DNA of 64,000 nt, taken from Chamaea fasciata (lineage: Eukaryota > Chordata > Aves > Passeriformes > Sylviidae). Position numbers and translations under genes: made by a program. The stretch is from assembly GCA_029207755.1 (NCBI GenBank), contig JARCOQ010000003.1, forward strand, positions 87,625,994 to 87,689,993. The letters run 5' to 3'. Positions 41,216 to 54,752 of this stretch are shown here, piece by piece. The notes below the pieces were generated by a model, which ran no database searches, had not been told where the DNA came from, and saw nothing but the letters and a program-made list of their open reading frames with translations. Within the stretch, counting starts at the first letter, position 1. The number at the start of each line of letters is the position of its first letter.

Positions 41216-41715
41216 GTAGTACATCCAGCTCTGGGTTGCCCAACACAAGAACAGCGTGGACCCATTTGAACAAATCCAGAGGAGGCCACTAAGTTGATCA
41301 GAGGGCTGGAACACCTCTCCAATGAAGACAGTTTGAGAGATTTGGGACTTTTCAGCCTGGAGAAGGGAGGGCTCTGGGAAGACCTTATTGGACTCTCCAG
41401 TACCTGAAGGATGCTCCCAAGAGGGCTGGGGAGGGACTTTTTATTATGGGATGTAGTGATAAGAGGGACAGGCTTTAAACTGAAGATTTAGATAAGGTAT
41501 TGGGCATTTTTTTTTTTTTTTCTGTGAGAGTGGTGAGGCTCAAGAACAGGCTGCCCAGAGAAGTTGTGGATGTCCCATCTCTGGAACTTTTCCAGGCCAG
41601 GTTTAATCAGACTTTGTGCTACCTGCTCTAGTAAGAGGGCCTGGCCAATGACAGTGAAGAGTCAGAACTAATTGGTCTTTAAGATCCCTTCCAACCCAAA
41701 TCCTTCTGTGACTGA
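41216..41715 (+). repeat. CR1 LINE 3' portion, plus orientation
   Basis: The sequence begins CATCCAGCTCTGGGTTGCCC, continues with the end of ORF2 (ATCAGAGGGCTGGAACACCT, TTCAGCCTGGAGAAGGGAGG) and the 3' UTR (CAGGCTGCCCAGAGAAGTTG), and ends CCTTCCAACCCAAATCCTTC then TGTGACTGAGG, a decayed octamer. A T run at 41508-41521 interrupts it. The copy is well preserved relative to the others. Confidence 0.93.
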
Positions 41716-44700
41716 GGTTCTAATAAGTTCTGGAAGGAAAAATTTGTGTTAGAGACTTCTGTTACAGCGAGAGTCTCTGTCTGCTATGGCCTCTCTACAC
41801 TGAGTGGTAGATTCAAAGCCCCACAAACTGTGCTTGGCGTATAAAGTTGCTGTATACGTCCACAGCACATTCACAAATCATGGAGGTGTGAGAGATTACC
41901 TGAGAGAGATTATCTGTTCACTAGATCATCACAAGTTCTTACCTAGGAGTTAAGAGAGTTAAGGAGGTGACAGAGCTCAGTGGCCCAGCATGGGGAAATT
42001 CTGGGAGGTATTACAGTCTGAACGACAGCACAGTGAATCCTCCATACCTGGAGCTTCCTCACTGTCAGGACTGATTGGAATTAGAAGGCTGCTGAGATAG
42101 TTTGAAAGCCTTATAGCAGCCTTACAGCCTTTCTTACCTGTGGATTGTGTGGTTATTTAATGGTTGGAGAGGTATTGGATTTCAGCTGTATATTTTTAGC
42201 TGCACTAAAGAAGAATGTTTTACATCAAGGATCACAGTTCCAGAAACACTAAAATTTGCCTCAACATTTAGGTTATTCTAGGTTATCAACAGTGTTCATC
42301 TCCTTTTGCCAAATTGCTTTGAATATCTATACCTCCCTGGAAATTCTGTAATCCAAAAAAGCACTGTGCTTGAACATTATTAGCCCTTGAAATGCAAAAG
42401 CATAGAAAAACACAAGAAAATATATTTTAAAGACTTATGGCCTTTAAATATATTTTTTATATCTTTTCATTAATTAATGTAACTTTTTAATTTTGGATTT
42501 CAGCACAGCTTCCCCCAAAACCAAAATATTATTAATATGTGAAAAAAAATATTTCCAAGAATTAAAACAAACAGGCTGAGAACATACCAACTTTTCTGTA
42601 AAAGCTGCGCAGATTCACAGAATAGAAGATAAATTTAAAGCTATTTTTCAAAGTTCCTAAAATTGTACTACATACGTTTTTCACAGTATTAATAACATCA
42701 TGCATCACAGCCATTGAAAACTTTACCTTGATTCTTTAGAAAGTTATCTTTGTGACACAAGACATCAAGTGGTAAGGTTCAGTAGCTTCCTGAAGTAATT
42801 ACTTGGGCTTCTAGCCAGACAGGTATGGGAATAATAAAATCCTTTTCTTCTACTTTCTTAGAATAAAAAAAAATAATCTCAGTTTTATTCTGTCCATTTA
42901 AAACTTGGTTTTAAAGATGGGTGCATGTATGGTTTGACAAAATTTTGCTTTAAGAATATTTCCCTATATATCTTTTCTTACATCTATTATGAGCAGTGGT
43001 TAAGAAAAGCTAAGTATATAAGATGATGAATTGTCTAAAAACAATCAAGTGGAAAAAGAAATTATCTTGCTTGCTTTTTTCTATTGAACTACAGTCACAC
43101 TTAACTTTAGTGCTAGCATTTGCTGTCATTCCAATAACAGAAACCTGGAAATGGAAAAGTGTTTTATTATATGCTCAGAAATAATTAAACTTTGGAGCAG
43201 GTTTCCATGCCTTCCAAGGTACATACAGAAAGTGCCTCGTAATGGAGCTGTAGCTGCTCCTGGTATTATACCAGGCTGCATTGTGAAGAGAGGCATATTA
43301 GAGTCAGTGAGAATGAAAGTCACACTGAAAGAAATAATTTGCCTACTGCAAACTTGAAGTGGTAAAATACTTTCTCTTTGACTTTTAAATTTTTTACAGA
43401 AGTAATAAGAAATCTTCAGTGTTACTTTCAGCTGCTAACAGCCAGAATGATGAGAGAAAAGTTTGGAAGTACAGTTTTATTCTTTCTGGCAGCATTCTGC
43501 TGTTATCCATTCTATGTCCTTCACTGTGTTGTTGAATAGACCATTGACATTGTGACTTATAAAGTAATTGTGGGTTTGTAAAATCTCATTTTACAAAGTT
43601 AAAAGTGAAATCATCATCATCATAGAACCTTGTGTGATTTTATAGAAAAAAAGTCCATCACAAATAATATTACACTATTTTATGTATTTTCCATAATTAC
43701 AAAGACTGTTTGAACTTTTCTTTGGCAGAGCACTTTTTGTAACAATGGTTTGTTTCAAATGTAAAAGTCATTAGGAATCAAAATTTTAAAACCATCTTTT
43801 TGTTAAAGATGTCCCTTATATTTTTGAAATCAAAAATATATTCCTTACAATGTTATGTGTTGTGAACCTATAAATCAAAATTTGATATATTAATATGTAT
43901 TTAACTTAAAAGGTATTAAATGAAAATGAAGCTCATCTAAAATTGCTCAAACATTTCAGAGTTTGTTGAAAAGCCTGAAAAAAGGCAATATTAGTAACTT
44001 TTCTGAAATTCATTTTGTACAAAGCTTCATATCTGAATTACTTTTAACAGGCCAAACCACAAAGGGAGAGTGATGTCCAGAAGAATTACTTTTAGTTAAT
44101 TAGACAAGAAACTCAATGTAAGCTTCTGAAGCAAAATTCTAAATGTGATTTCTCTATGTGTGAGGAAGAAAGGAGGAAAACAATTTCCCTTCTGTGTACA
44201 CTATTGATTGTGATATTGGTTGTACTGTATTTCACTGTGTCCTGATGTGCAATGTAGCAGAACCTAGAAACCATAAAAGATAAAAGATACAATTCAAAAA
44301 CCCTCAAAAGAAATTGGTGATATTTTTTATAAAAAGGGATGCAGAAAGATTCTTTAATAATTCAGTGTCTCAGGTTTTTGGCTGAAGTATGACTGTGGGG
44401 ATTATGGTGTGTACAAAGGCAGCACACCTGGTTAATGAAGAGAAGCACAGGATGCAAAGTAGGTTTCTTTAGCTGAGCAGATACCAAAATGTTAGAGCCA
44501 TTGGCTGGAAACTGTAACTAAAGGTCTGAATTGGTAATAATCCCCCAAAATAGCTGTAGTATAAATGATAATCAGTACAAACTCCCAACTGAAGTGGTGG
44601 CTTCTTCCTGTGTTGCTTTGTTAAGATTGTGCTTCACGGCTTTCTAGAAAGACCTACTTAGGCAGCTGTGACTTAGTACAGTTGTAAATACAGGAAGTGC

Positions 44701-47700
44701 TAAGACCTGAGATGGACAGAAGAGATTGAACTCTAATGTAACCTGCATTAAAAAAAAATAAATAAAATTATTAGGTGCAGAAAGGAATTGAAGAAAAAAT
44801 AAACAGTGAAGAATAAATGCAAATCACATGATGAGACATGGCTGGATATGTGATGTGTGTTGCTGAGTCATAAATTGTCTTACACTGTTATTATCAAGAA
44901 ATTTCTGTGCCTTAGATGCCCTCACTCCTAGGTCCTATAATATAAAATGTTAAATAAACTGAAGTATATGTAATTTTTTCTTTAAAAATATAATTATTTC
45001 TTATTGCTGTAAATTCTTACTTAAATGACTTGGTGAATCAGGTAGTGTACATATTGGCTGATTAATATATGAGGAAGCTATTATCTACAGTGAATAAATA
45101 TGCTCCTCTGGAGAGCTCCTAAGCAAAATTTTATTTTCTGTGCAGGGTAGGGATTGTTTGTTTAAGGTTGTAATATTAAGTAATGCAAGACTAGAAAGAT
45201 ATATCATCCTTCAAAGGACCTTGGTAGTAAAGTTAAGAAAACAATCTTATCTCCACAACCACTGGATTGCAGCAGAAAAACAAATATAATACCCAGTAAA
45301 AGAAACATGAATTTCCCTCCAAAATTCATATAAATATTTTACAATTACCTAATTTCTCAAGACCTAAATTGATTGTAAATAGTTTATATGTTTTTTTCTG
45401 AATCTGTAACCTGCAGGACTGTTTAATCATATCCTGACTCTTGCTCTGCAGTACTGTAGCTAAACAGTGCACCAGTGCCCCCTGCAGCCTTAAAACACTA
45501 GTATAACAGTTAAAACCCTCCCCCACTCTATTGATCTTTGTTGAAGTAGCTATTCAGAAAAAGAAGAGCTTTAAATCCTGTTGTATGCTTTTCTTTTTTT
45601 CTCCATCCTTCTTTAAAAGTGAAATCGCAGCTCTTGGGTAAAGAAAAAATTCTTCAGAAATGTAGCCTAAAATTCCAGACAGGCTTGATATACTTGTGAG
45701 AATAAAAATCCCTTTTTTTTTAACACTAAGACACACCGGCATATGAAAAGCAGAACCCAGAAACACAAGAAATTCAGAATATATGTGTAAACTTTAAAAT
45801 TAATAGTTATAAAATAGAAAAAAATTCTCAGAAGACCAATTTCTGTAATGTGTGGAATGTTCAGAGAGTTGAAAAATGCTGCTTCATCTGTGCTAAACTG
45901 TAGGTATTTGTGCATTTTCGTGTATATTTTTGAAAATTTGTTTAAAATTTCATATAAAATATAAGGATAAATTTGGGACTTGTTTACTTTCATCCAGCTC
46001 CTACACACATGCTTCCAAAGTCACTGCCAAATGACTATTAATGATGGGCATACAGATTTCTTTTGAAACTCTGAAGTTTTAATGAAGCAATGGTTGGCAA
46101 TAGCAGAAATCTAAGGTAGTTTATCTATGTATGGGGAGAAGGAAGGTTTTCAGCTCGTAAAACCATGAGCTGTTCAAATTGCCAACAGTGCCAAAAAAGA
46201 AGACATGAAATAAACAAAATTAATTTTAAGAAAATACCTGTCTCTAAGCAGTACATGAATTTGTTGAGATATATGTGCTTCTGAACAGTTTTTTGAAGCC
46301 AGATTTCCCCATTTTACCTCCATATACCCATGCTAAAATCAAGAGATAGGTAGGAGATGATGCTGCACTGCTAGAACCCATACAAGGTCCTGCTTGACAA
46401 TAAAAAGGTGACTTGGAATTCCTTAACTGCCAAAAAAATTGACATTTAAATAGAAAGATAAAATAGGAAATTTTTACATCTGTAAGGATGAATGCTGGTG
46501 GCCAAATTGCATTAGTCAATTGAAAATGCATTAATTTCTTAGAACTAACTCTCTTACATAGTTCACTGATGTTATAAAATTGAGTAAGTATTGTATAGAA
46601 ATTATAGGAAATTACTGAATATCTTCTATAAACACAAGTGTGGCATCAGTAACTGGCTTCTAGCATTTATCAATTATAAAATCCATTTAATAAACCAGGA
46701 GATATAAAGTATTCTTGACTGGATTAAAGCATATGAAAGAAATTTGGCAGTATTCAGGACTCTTAAGTGGTGAGATAGTTCTGATTGAAAGTGAGATTAG
46801 TTTTATTTACAATAAGTAACTTTTTCTCCTCAGAATAACTTTATAATATAAACAGAGTAAGGTAAATTCTCTAATTTGGGAACATGGGCCTACTCCCTTT
46901 GACAAAATTTTTTTCAAATTGGATTAATTGAATAAAATTACTTTTTTTTTTTAACATTAAAAGGTATGCTTGTACCTCCTAAACCCTCCTAAACCCTTTG
47001 CAAATGGCAAAGAAAAATCTACTTGCTATGGCGGATTTCATTTTCATAATTTAAATCTATTGTTTAGATAGTTTAAGTCTTGATTACTAAATGAGTTGTC
47101 TAAATTTTTCACAAGGAAACAAATTTCATTTTTTTTAAATTAAAAAATGAGGAAAATGTACTTATGTCTTACACATATATCTTTTAACCACCTGACTGCA
47201 TTCATAAAGTTTTGTGGGTATAATGATGAGCATTTGGCTGATATTATTAAATCTGACCTGCTTTGATACAATGACCCTCTTAAATCACTAATATTAATGC
47301 TTTAAATATGGCTTCCCTTCATGATTTAAGGTTATTCAAGAAAGAATGGCTGAAAAATATAGCTCAGTATAACTCAGAAGGTAAAAATAAGAAGTATTCT
47401 CTGCCACTGAGAATAATCTCCCAGTTTTGCTTCAGGTTACTTTCTACATTTGTTTAAGACATTTTTTGTAGTTGGAAAGACCTATTAGTTTTGGAAGTGG
47501 TGTTGCCTATTGCCAAGTCTTAGCCAGGTATCCAAACCATCAATGACATAGTATTTGGGTTCAGGTAGTATTTATGATAAACAAAAGCTGTAAGGATCAA
47601 TGGATGCAAAATATCTAAAACTTCCAATGTTACCATGGAACAGCAGGACCACCCGATAATTTTAATATAACATAGTTTTAGTTCATTATGTTTTCTACCT

Positions 47701-49244
47701 CGCTATGATCTTGCCCTCTCACAACCTTTGGGTTGATAAGAAGATGGGAGGGTGTGAATGATCCATTTATAACATTTTTCTGTCAAATAATCCAAATCAA
47801 GGCAAGTCAACTGCTTAACTATTTCTTAATTATTCATAATTTTTTAAAAAAAATGAATAGTTTAATGCAGAGCAGTGGCATGTTCTTCTGCTGCCCTTGA
47901 TCTTAGTTCCTGTGCAGTCTTGAAAATTGCTCACATGTTGGAAGGAAAGACAGAAATCTGCTGACAAGGCATCTGGAGTGTCCTTATTTCTTGTTTGTGG
48001 ACTGTTATTTTTTCTTCCAGTTCTTCACATTAAAAATAGAACTTCTCAGTCTTGATAATGTTGCCCGTTCCTATCTCTCCCTGTTTTAAGATTTTCCTAA
48101 GTTAGAGTCACATTCCGTCACGCATGTTAAAGTAACAACAGTTTCTTCATTGCAAACTTAAATTGCTTAAAGTGTTCAATTACTTTAAGTTTTAAAAAGG
48201 TAAGGTAAGCTCCATTCTTTGCTGGAAAGGTATATGGTATATGGGAAATGTTTTTAGGAAATCTTTTCAATACGTAAAAGTGGTTTGGGATGTTTTTCAG
48301 CTATAAAACCAAAACACGAATGATTTTAAGTGTAACATAGTGAGCAGAAGTAGGAATTTTTCCTCACTCATCACAGTTGTTTTATTTAGTACCATCTCTA
48401 GCTGATGGAGAAAGTTAGTTACTTTCCTTAGAATGTGATGAACTGGAGATGCCCCTCTCTGCATATAGATTGTCTGCAAGGGGAACCATGGGGTTCAACG
48501 CAGGCAAGTTTCAAAGCTCTTAGGCAGATAATGCTTGACAAAGTCAATTCTGTCCCAGAATTTTATTTTTATATGAAATTTCTTCAAATATTTAGGAGGA
48601 AAAAGACTATATGGGGTGGCATTTTGATGCCTTGGAGAATTAGGAATTGAAAAGAGATTGAATATGAGGTCATAAGTATCAAACTTCTTAATTACTTTGT
48701 TATTGATGGTTCTTGTTGGTGCTCTCAACAACATAGTTACAGTATTTGTTCACTCTCAGGTATAATGTTTGTTACAAAAACACATTTGGGCCAAAATTCA
48801 AATAGTTTTCCAAATGTATGAAAGATAAATATTACTTATGCCAGCATTTAGCAGTCTTCCTTTAAGGAAATCCCACTAGTAAAAACATTGTTCAGTGTAG
48901 CCTTACAGCCATTCCAAGAAGGGGAGTCATCTACCAGCATTACATCTTACACTGGAACATGCTAAAATATGATGTTGCTGCAGGGAAAAAGTATATTGAA
49001 TTGTAAACAATTGCAGCCAGCAAATAAACGGGCACACATATGAATATCCAAAATTGTACTTTTTTTATTCTTAAACAGAAACTCCTACTTCAATCAATAC
49101 AAGTGGTCAGTACACTTTGACAATATCTCGACCAAACAATAGTAGAAGACCCTGAAGCCTGCAGTTAATAAAGTGACATGAGATAAAAGCATCATTTAGG
49201 AGGCTGATCTCACACTGCATTTCTGTACAGACAGACTGTTGGTG
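41716..49244. other. EYS intron B-C, second section (no gene seen)
   Basis: This is 7.5 kb of intron. The block 41740-42130 directly after CR1 is less AT-rich and unidentified. The remainder is AT-rich with only short homopolymers. The open frames at 45667-46008 (-), 46244-46531 (-) and 48297-48734 were read and not recognised. Confidence 0.5.
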
Positions 49245-50058
49245 GTTGGAGGCCGTCTGGGGCACAGCAACCATGGAATGGTAGAGTTTTCAATTCCCTG
49301 TGAAGTAAGGAAGGAGATCAACAAAAACTCTACCTTGGACTTACAGAGGGTGGACTTTGGGTACCTCTTCAGTACTCTACTTCAGAGTCCCTTAGAAAAC
49401 AGTTTTTAATAACCAAGAGATCCTCTTCAATATCGAAGAGGAAGTTAACCCTATATGCCAAAAGACAGGCCAGTGGGGAAGAAGAGTGGCCTGGCTGAAC
49501 AGGGAGCTTTCACAGGACCTCAGGAGAAAAAGACAGTTTAAGACCTTTTGAAGAAGGGGCAGGCAACCCAGGAAGAGTACAAGGATATCATTAGGTCACA
49601 TAGAGAGAAAATTAGAGAGGCAAAAGCTCCACTAGAATTCAATCTGGCCACTGCTGTGAAAGATAATAAAAAGTGTTTTCATAAATACATTAGCAGCTAA
49701 AGAAAGTCCAAGGAAAATCTCCATTTCCTTGGAGAGGAACATTGTCTCTGAGAAAGAGGAATAGGCTGAGGTACTTAACTCCTTCTTTACCTCAGTCTTT
49801 AACAAAAAGACCAGTTATCCTAAGGGCAACCAGCTGCCTGAGCTGGTAGGAGCAGAATAGACCCCCTGCAATCCAGGAGGAAGCAATTAGTGACCTGCTG
49901 AGGCACTTAGACACTCTGCAGTCTGATGGGCCAGATGGGATTCGCCCAAGGGCACTGGGACAAGTGACTGAAGAGCTCACCAAGACACTCTCCATCATTT
50001 ATCATCAGTTTTGGCTAAATGTTGTGGTCCCAGATGACTGAAGGTTGGCCAGCAAAGA
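49245..50058 (+). repeat. CR1 LINE internal fragment (endonuclease-RT linker), inactive
   Basis: Matches start at GTTGGAGGCCGTCTGGGGCA and CATGGAATGGTAGAGTTTTC. They continue through the ORF2 linker (AAAGATAATAAAAAGTGTTT, ACCTCAGTCTTTAACAAAAA, GATGGGCCAGATGGGATTCG) and stop abruptly near AGGTTGGCCAGCAAAG, just before the reverse-transcriptase block. Stops and frameshifts are common. This part of CR1 is rarely retained because most copies are strongly 5'-truncated. Confidence 0.85.
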
Positions 50059-50960
50059 AGGTAAACCTAACTGGAAGAAAGATCCTGGAAGTGGGGGAGG
50101 GTACTGGAGATAAGAGAGGTGCCTGGAGGTGAATACCAGGGGATGCACAGGGACCGTGGCTGGTAACAGTCAAGATGAGTTACTACAGAGAGCAGCTCAG
50201 TGTAAATCAACATGACTTTCCACTCGAACCTCCCAGACCACCAGCAACCTCCCTGCTGAAAGTGAAAGTGGAAACCTAGTGAACATAACAGGGCATGGGG
50301 GAACTGAGGGCATGTGGGAGTGCGTGAGATAAATAACCAGGGTAACATCTCTATTCTCATTGGTTCTTAAGTAGACCCCAATACCAACTTTAACTATGGG
50401 CTGTTGTTTACTCTCCCATCTCTCATGCACTTTATTGATTATAAAATCATTTCTTGCTCCCAGAAAAAAAATACATAAAGCCTATTATTTTATTTCCTTA
50501 TTTTTACCTTGTAAAATTCTATTTAGGAATGTTTCAAGTACTGTATTTTTTCATTCTCTCATTTAATATTACTGGGATTTTTTTGACCTGTTACATTTAC
50601 AACATTCTTTCTTATGCACTCAATGAGAATGCAGTAATATATTAATTAAATGCCAAATTACTGATGAATAAATGATGTTTGTGTTTATGCATGTCAACCA
50701 TTCTCCAGCATTAAGATATAATTAGAAATTAAGTCTGGAAGTAAGACTAGATGCTACACAAAGGCACTCTGCATTTTAAACTCTTTCTGTACTAATAATC
50801 TCTAATTATTGTTCTCAGCTTGCTTTCAGGACAGCTTTTATGTTAATTTCTATAGTGTGTGATACAGAATGCCTTTTTAAATTCCTATATTTCTCCAGTA
50901 GCACAGTCTTTGAATAGAAAAACACTTTCTATCCAGGAATCCTAATTAATATTTCTAAAA
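50059..50960. other. Unassigned intronic sequence between CR1 and LTR
   Basis: 50059-50440 is richer in GC than the surrounding intron and carries overlapping minus-strand frames at 50067-50430, but I could not identify it. It may be part of another worn mobile element. 50441-50960 is ordinary AT-rich intron. Confidence 0.4.
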
Positions 50961-51508
50961 TGTCACAGTTTAACCCCAGCTGGCAACTAACTCCCACTCA
51001 GCCACTTGCTCAGTCCTCCCTGGTGGGATGGGGGAGAGAATCAAAAGGTGTAAGTAAGAAAACTTGTGAGTGGAGATAAAGAGAGTTTAATAGGTAAAGC
51101 TAAAGCCATGGACAAGCGAAACAAAGCAAGGAATTCATTCACCGCTTCCCACAGGCAGGTGGAGGCTCAGCCATCTCCAGGAAACCACTGCTCCATCACT
51201 TGCAACATTTTCTTGGGAAGGCAAATGCCATCACTCCAAATGTTCCTTCTTCTGCACCCAGCTTCATATGCTGACACAATTGGATGTCTCTTTGGGCAGT
51301 TGAGATCAGGCTGCGTACCCTTCCAAGTCCTTGTAAACTCCCAGCCTGGCCACTGCTGGGGTGGGGTGAGGAGCAGAAAAGGCCTTGACTGTGTGCAAAC
51401 ACTGTGTGGCAGTAACTAATACATCTCTATATTACCAACATTCTTCTTAATAGGAATCCAAAACACAGATCCACAGTTGCTACTGTAACTCTATGCCAGT
51501 CAAAACCA
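50961..51508 (-). mobile_element. Solo LTR of an endogenous retrovirus
   Basis: The plus strand starts TGTCACAGTTTAACCCCAGC and ends GCCAGTCAAAACCA, giving TG...CA termini. I recall this sequence type as a common LTR in many neoavian genomes. The sense direction is probably minus: read that way, a weak TATA-like CATATGAAG precedes the stretch with CTATTAAAC that resembles the R/poly(A) region. No internal retroviral sequence adjoins on either side, so it is a solo LTR left by recombination. I see no clean target duplication. The 117-codon frame at 51066-51419 lies within it and is not a gene. Confidence 0.82.
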
Positions 51509-54500
51509 CAAATGTAGATCTCCTCTACTTCTATTAAGTGGGTAAGAACTGTTTTCAACACAAGGGGAAACTAACCCTGAAAAAAAGAAGGCAAACCATC
51601 TGGTAGAGATCTAAACTATTCTTATGTGAGACCTCTAAAAGCAAAGTATGTACTCTCAAAATTGCACTTTATCTCTAATGTAATCAGGGCACATTGAATT
51701 TCCAGCCTGCCATTCATTTCTGGAAGCATCTTGATTCTCTTAAGAGTCTTCCTCACTCTTGTTAGGATCAGAGAATGCCTCTATTTAGTAAGTGTATCTG
51801 CGAGAGAACAATATCTCCTAAATATTCCCAGAAGAAGTTGAGATGAGACTGTAAAAAATAGGCCCGTGTTGGTACATCCCTTCATTCTTTTTTTATTCTC
51901 CAGATAAGTGATAAAGAGCACTCTTCTGGTATAACAGATTCTTGACTTCAGTTCTCTCCTTAGCTTAGTGGAATTATAAACACCTTCCAGAAGTGCTGTA
52001 GGAACTCCTCAAAGCAGTCAATTTGTCTGTTCTGTCCTTCATGGAATAGTCATTGACTGGGTTGAATGGATAAAGGAAAAGTGTTCATATATGGTTTCCC
52101 ATCCCTTGGCCTAGAATATTTACCTGAGTACAGATCTGTATTTTTCCACTGTACCAATTGTTTTTTAAGTATGTCTCTTGAAGCATTTCAGCATTTTTTT
52201 TCTTGTCAAAGCAGGGCACTATGCATCTGGAGAATATTTGCTGTGGGCAAAGACCAAAGTTTTGCTACTATAGCCCTGAAAATTACAATGCAGAAGTCTT
52301 GCTTGAAAGAATTATTGCTTAGGAAATCAATTGCATATTCAGGATTGAGAAGTGCTTCTCCTTTATCCCTTTTATCACAGGCATATTGTGCAGTAATATT
52401 GCATAGGTAGATCATGCATTTTGGAGTCTAAATTATAGATGGCATCAATGAGGTGGAAGAATATCTTTACTGCTTGAACTTAGATACAATCTTTGGTAAA
52501 CAGTAGTGACTCCATTTGAGAATTGTGATTTTTAAGATAGTTGACATAGCATTTCTGTTACAGGAACTCAATTTATCCAGTGATATTTACTCAGCCGTTT
52601 AGAACTGGGACATAATGCTTATATTCTAATTTTGCAGAGACTTTTCAGAAGGACAAGTACAGTGTCATGTTAAAAAACAAAATAACATTTTTCATCTGCT
52701 GAAAGAATCTTCAAAGAGAGAATTAAAGTATTTATTTCCTTTCAAAACCAGTTTCAAGAAGCAAAAGTAGTTGCAGAAATCAACAAAAATATGCAGTGCT
52801 TAGGCCTTTCAAGTGCTCTTTTTTTAAATAGCAGCTAAGATGAAACTGATGAGAGGTTTTCCAACTGTGATTATTGACTAAATGTAAAAGAGAAAGCTGA
52901 AGTTCATACAGATCTGAGATTTGTTTAAACTTCAGGAAGTGTAAGATTTGCACATTCGTCCACTCAGTGCTCAGTAGTTTGACCTCTTTCCTTTTTTTTG
53001 AGTTTCATGTTTGGATGACTGGTACAGGTAATGTTTTACACTTAAGTAAAGATCAGTGTGAACAACTGAAAGATTTAATGCTCCCTTATTTCTTCAAGCA
53101 AGCCAAGTAAAAAGATGACTGGATTTGGTACAGAAATTCAGCTCTTTAGTTTTAGCAAAACCATTGTTTAAAAAATTGTCCTAAACATAGGGACTAAGGG
53201 TGTTTTTAAAGTATCATCTGAGGAACACTCAGTTCCATGTCTAGTTTAGAAAGGTTTTTGCTGTTAAACTTTCAGCATAAAGTATTGTTGCTGCAATAAC
53301 TTTTTGATCCATTGCAAAGTTCATGGAATCTATATGCTTTAGAGGAAACAACAGGGATATGTCTTAGTACATGTATTTGCTTTTCCTTTTTCCACTTTCA
53401 TCTATCTGTAACTGACATTTCTTCCCATATCTAGCACTGCTCTGCATCCTGGAGTTTAATTTTTTTATTCGTATTTGCAAACAGAGCTTTCTCTTATTCC
53501 AGTTGCAAAATTTTTAATGGAAAGCTGCAACTACAACTACAGTACTACTGAATTCTGCTACCAAATGTTGTGGCTTGTAGGAGGGGAAAGCTGGGCACAC
53601 AGTCTGGAACATACACTGAAAATCTAATTTTTAAAGAGATATGCCTGAGCATATATAATATCTAGTTGGAAAACTGACCCCCAGCACTTCCAACTCAAAC
53701 AAAAATTGTGATGAGTGAAAAAAACAGATTCACATATAAACTGCAGCATATAAATAATCCATATCTGGTAAGCTCTTGAATTGTTTTCACAATTACTGTG
53801 TTGAGTGATGTAAATGGTGTCTCCAAGAGGGTAAGTGCACAGACATACTGCTCTGTGAATTCATTGAAATCAGTGAGATGCCATTTAAAGTACTCTGCTT
53901 GACATGATTGTGAACAGTGAAATAAACAGCCTGTAAAAGGCTTTATTAATTCTTGCCAAATTACATTCAAGGTACTAGGTATTTATTCCTGTTTAAACCA
54001 ACATTTCCATGAAGTGCAGTTGTTTTCAGTTTCATAAACTTTGAAATTATATTATACCATGCATGCTAATGCTCTTGAAAAATCTTTCTTTTGGCTCTAA
54101 GTTCTAAAACATTCACTTAAAATAATATTCTGTCACAACCTAAGAAATATGGCAGATGCACAGTTTTCCACTGAAGAAAACTGCAAATAAAAGCAGCTGC
54201 TTCCCAGCACAAACTACTTTATTGACAAGATAAAAATACAAACTGCCTTATCCGATTCATATCAGATAAGGCTAAATCCATTACTCCAGTAATAAAATGT
54301 TAAGTACATAAGTACCAGAAGATATAGGCAGTGGAGATGCTATCATATCATGGGGACTCCCATGCCATTGCTTATCTCATCATCTTGCTTCATGGGAAAT
54401 GTCAGAGTGCTTCTGTAGACACTTCTGCCATCAGTCTGATAATGAATTACTTGGGGAAAAAGTCTGCTCTCTTTGCAGGTCTCAGTTTGAAGTCCATTAT

Positions 54501-54685
54501 ATAGATAGAACACTCTGGGGAATAAAACAAACAAACAAAAAAACAACAAACAAACAAACAAAAAACCCTCTCTTATATTCAGGTGGAATTTCTTGCATTT
54601 CAGTTTGTGTCCACTGCTGCACTGCTGTATGTCCTGGCCACCACCAAGAAGTATCTCCTTCCATCCTTTCCCCTTCCCTTCCCCC
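51509..54685. other. EYS intron B-C, third section (no gene seen)
   Basis: This is AT-rich intron. A CAAA/AAAC array lies at 54526-54566. The 114-codon frame at 52066-52410 was read and not recognised. Confidence 0.5.
54526..54566. repeat. (CAAA)n microsatellite, imperfect
   Basis: Repeated ACAAACAA units with two interruptions. It creates Lys/Thr/Asn-rich stretches in the overlapping open frame at 54399-54794, which is therefore not credible as a gene. Confidence 0.85.
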
Positions 54686-54752
54686 TCAGGTATTTATACA
54701 AGTTGACCAGATTCCCCAGGAGCCTTCCTTTCTTCAGGCTGAACAACTCTCC
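54686..54752 (-). repeat. Short CR1 LINE fragment
   Basis: CAGGTATTTATACAAGTTGA and CCCCAGGAGCCTTCCTTTCT followed by TCAGGCTGAACAACTCT read as the reverse complement of the CR1 region near the end of ORF2. Only about 70 bp can be assigned. Confidence 0.6.

Noticed and set aside
43601..43624. Short CATCAT array
   Set aside because: Only about four units; ordinary simple sequence.
51066..51419. 117-codon plus-strand open frame
   Set aside because: It lies entirely inside the solo LTR and runs antisense to it.
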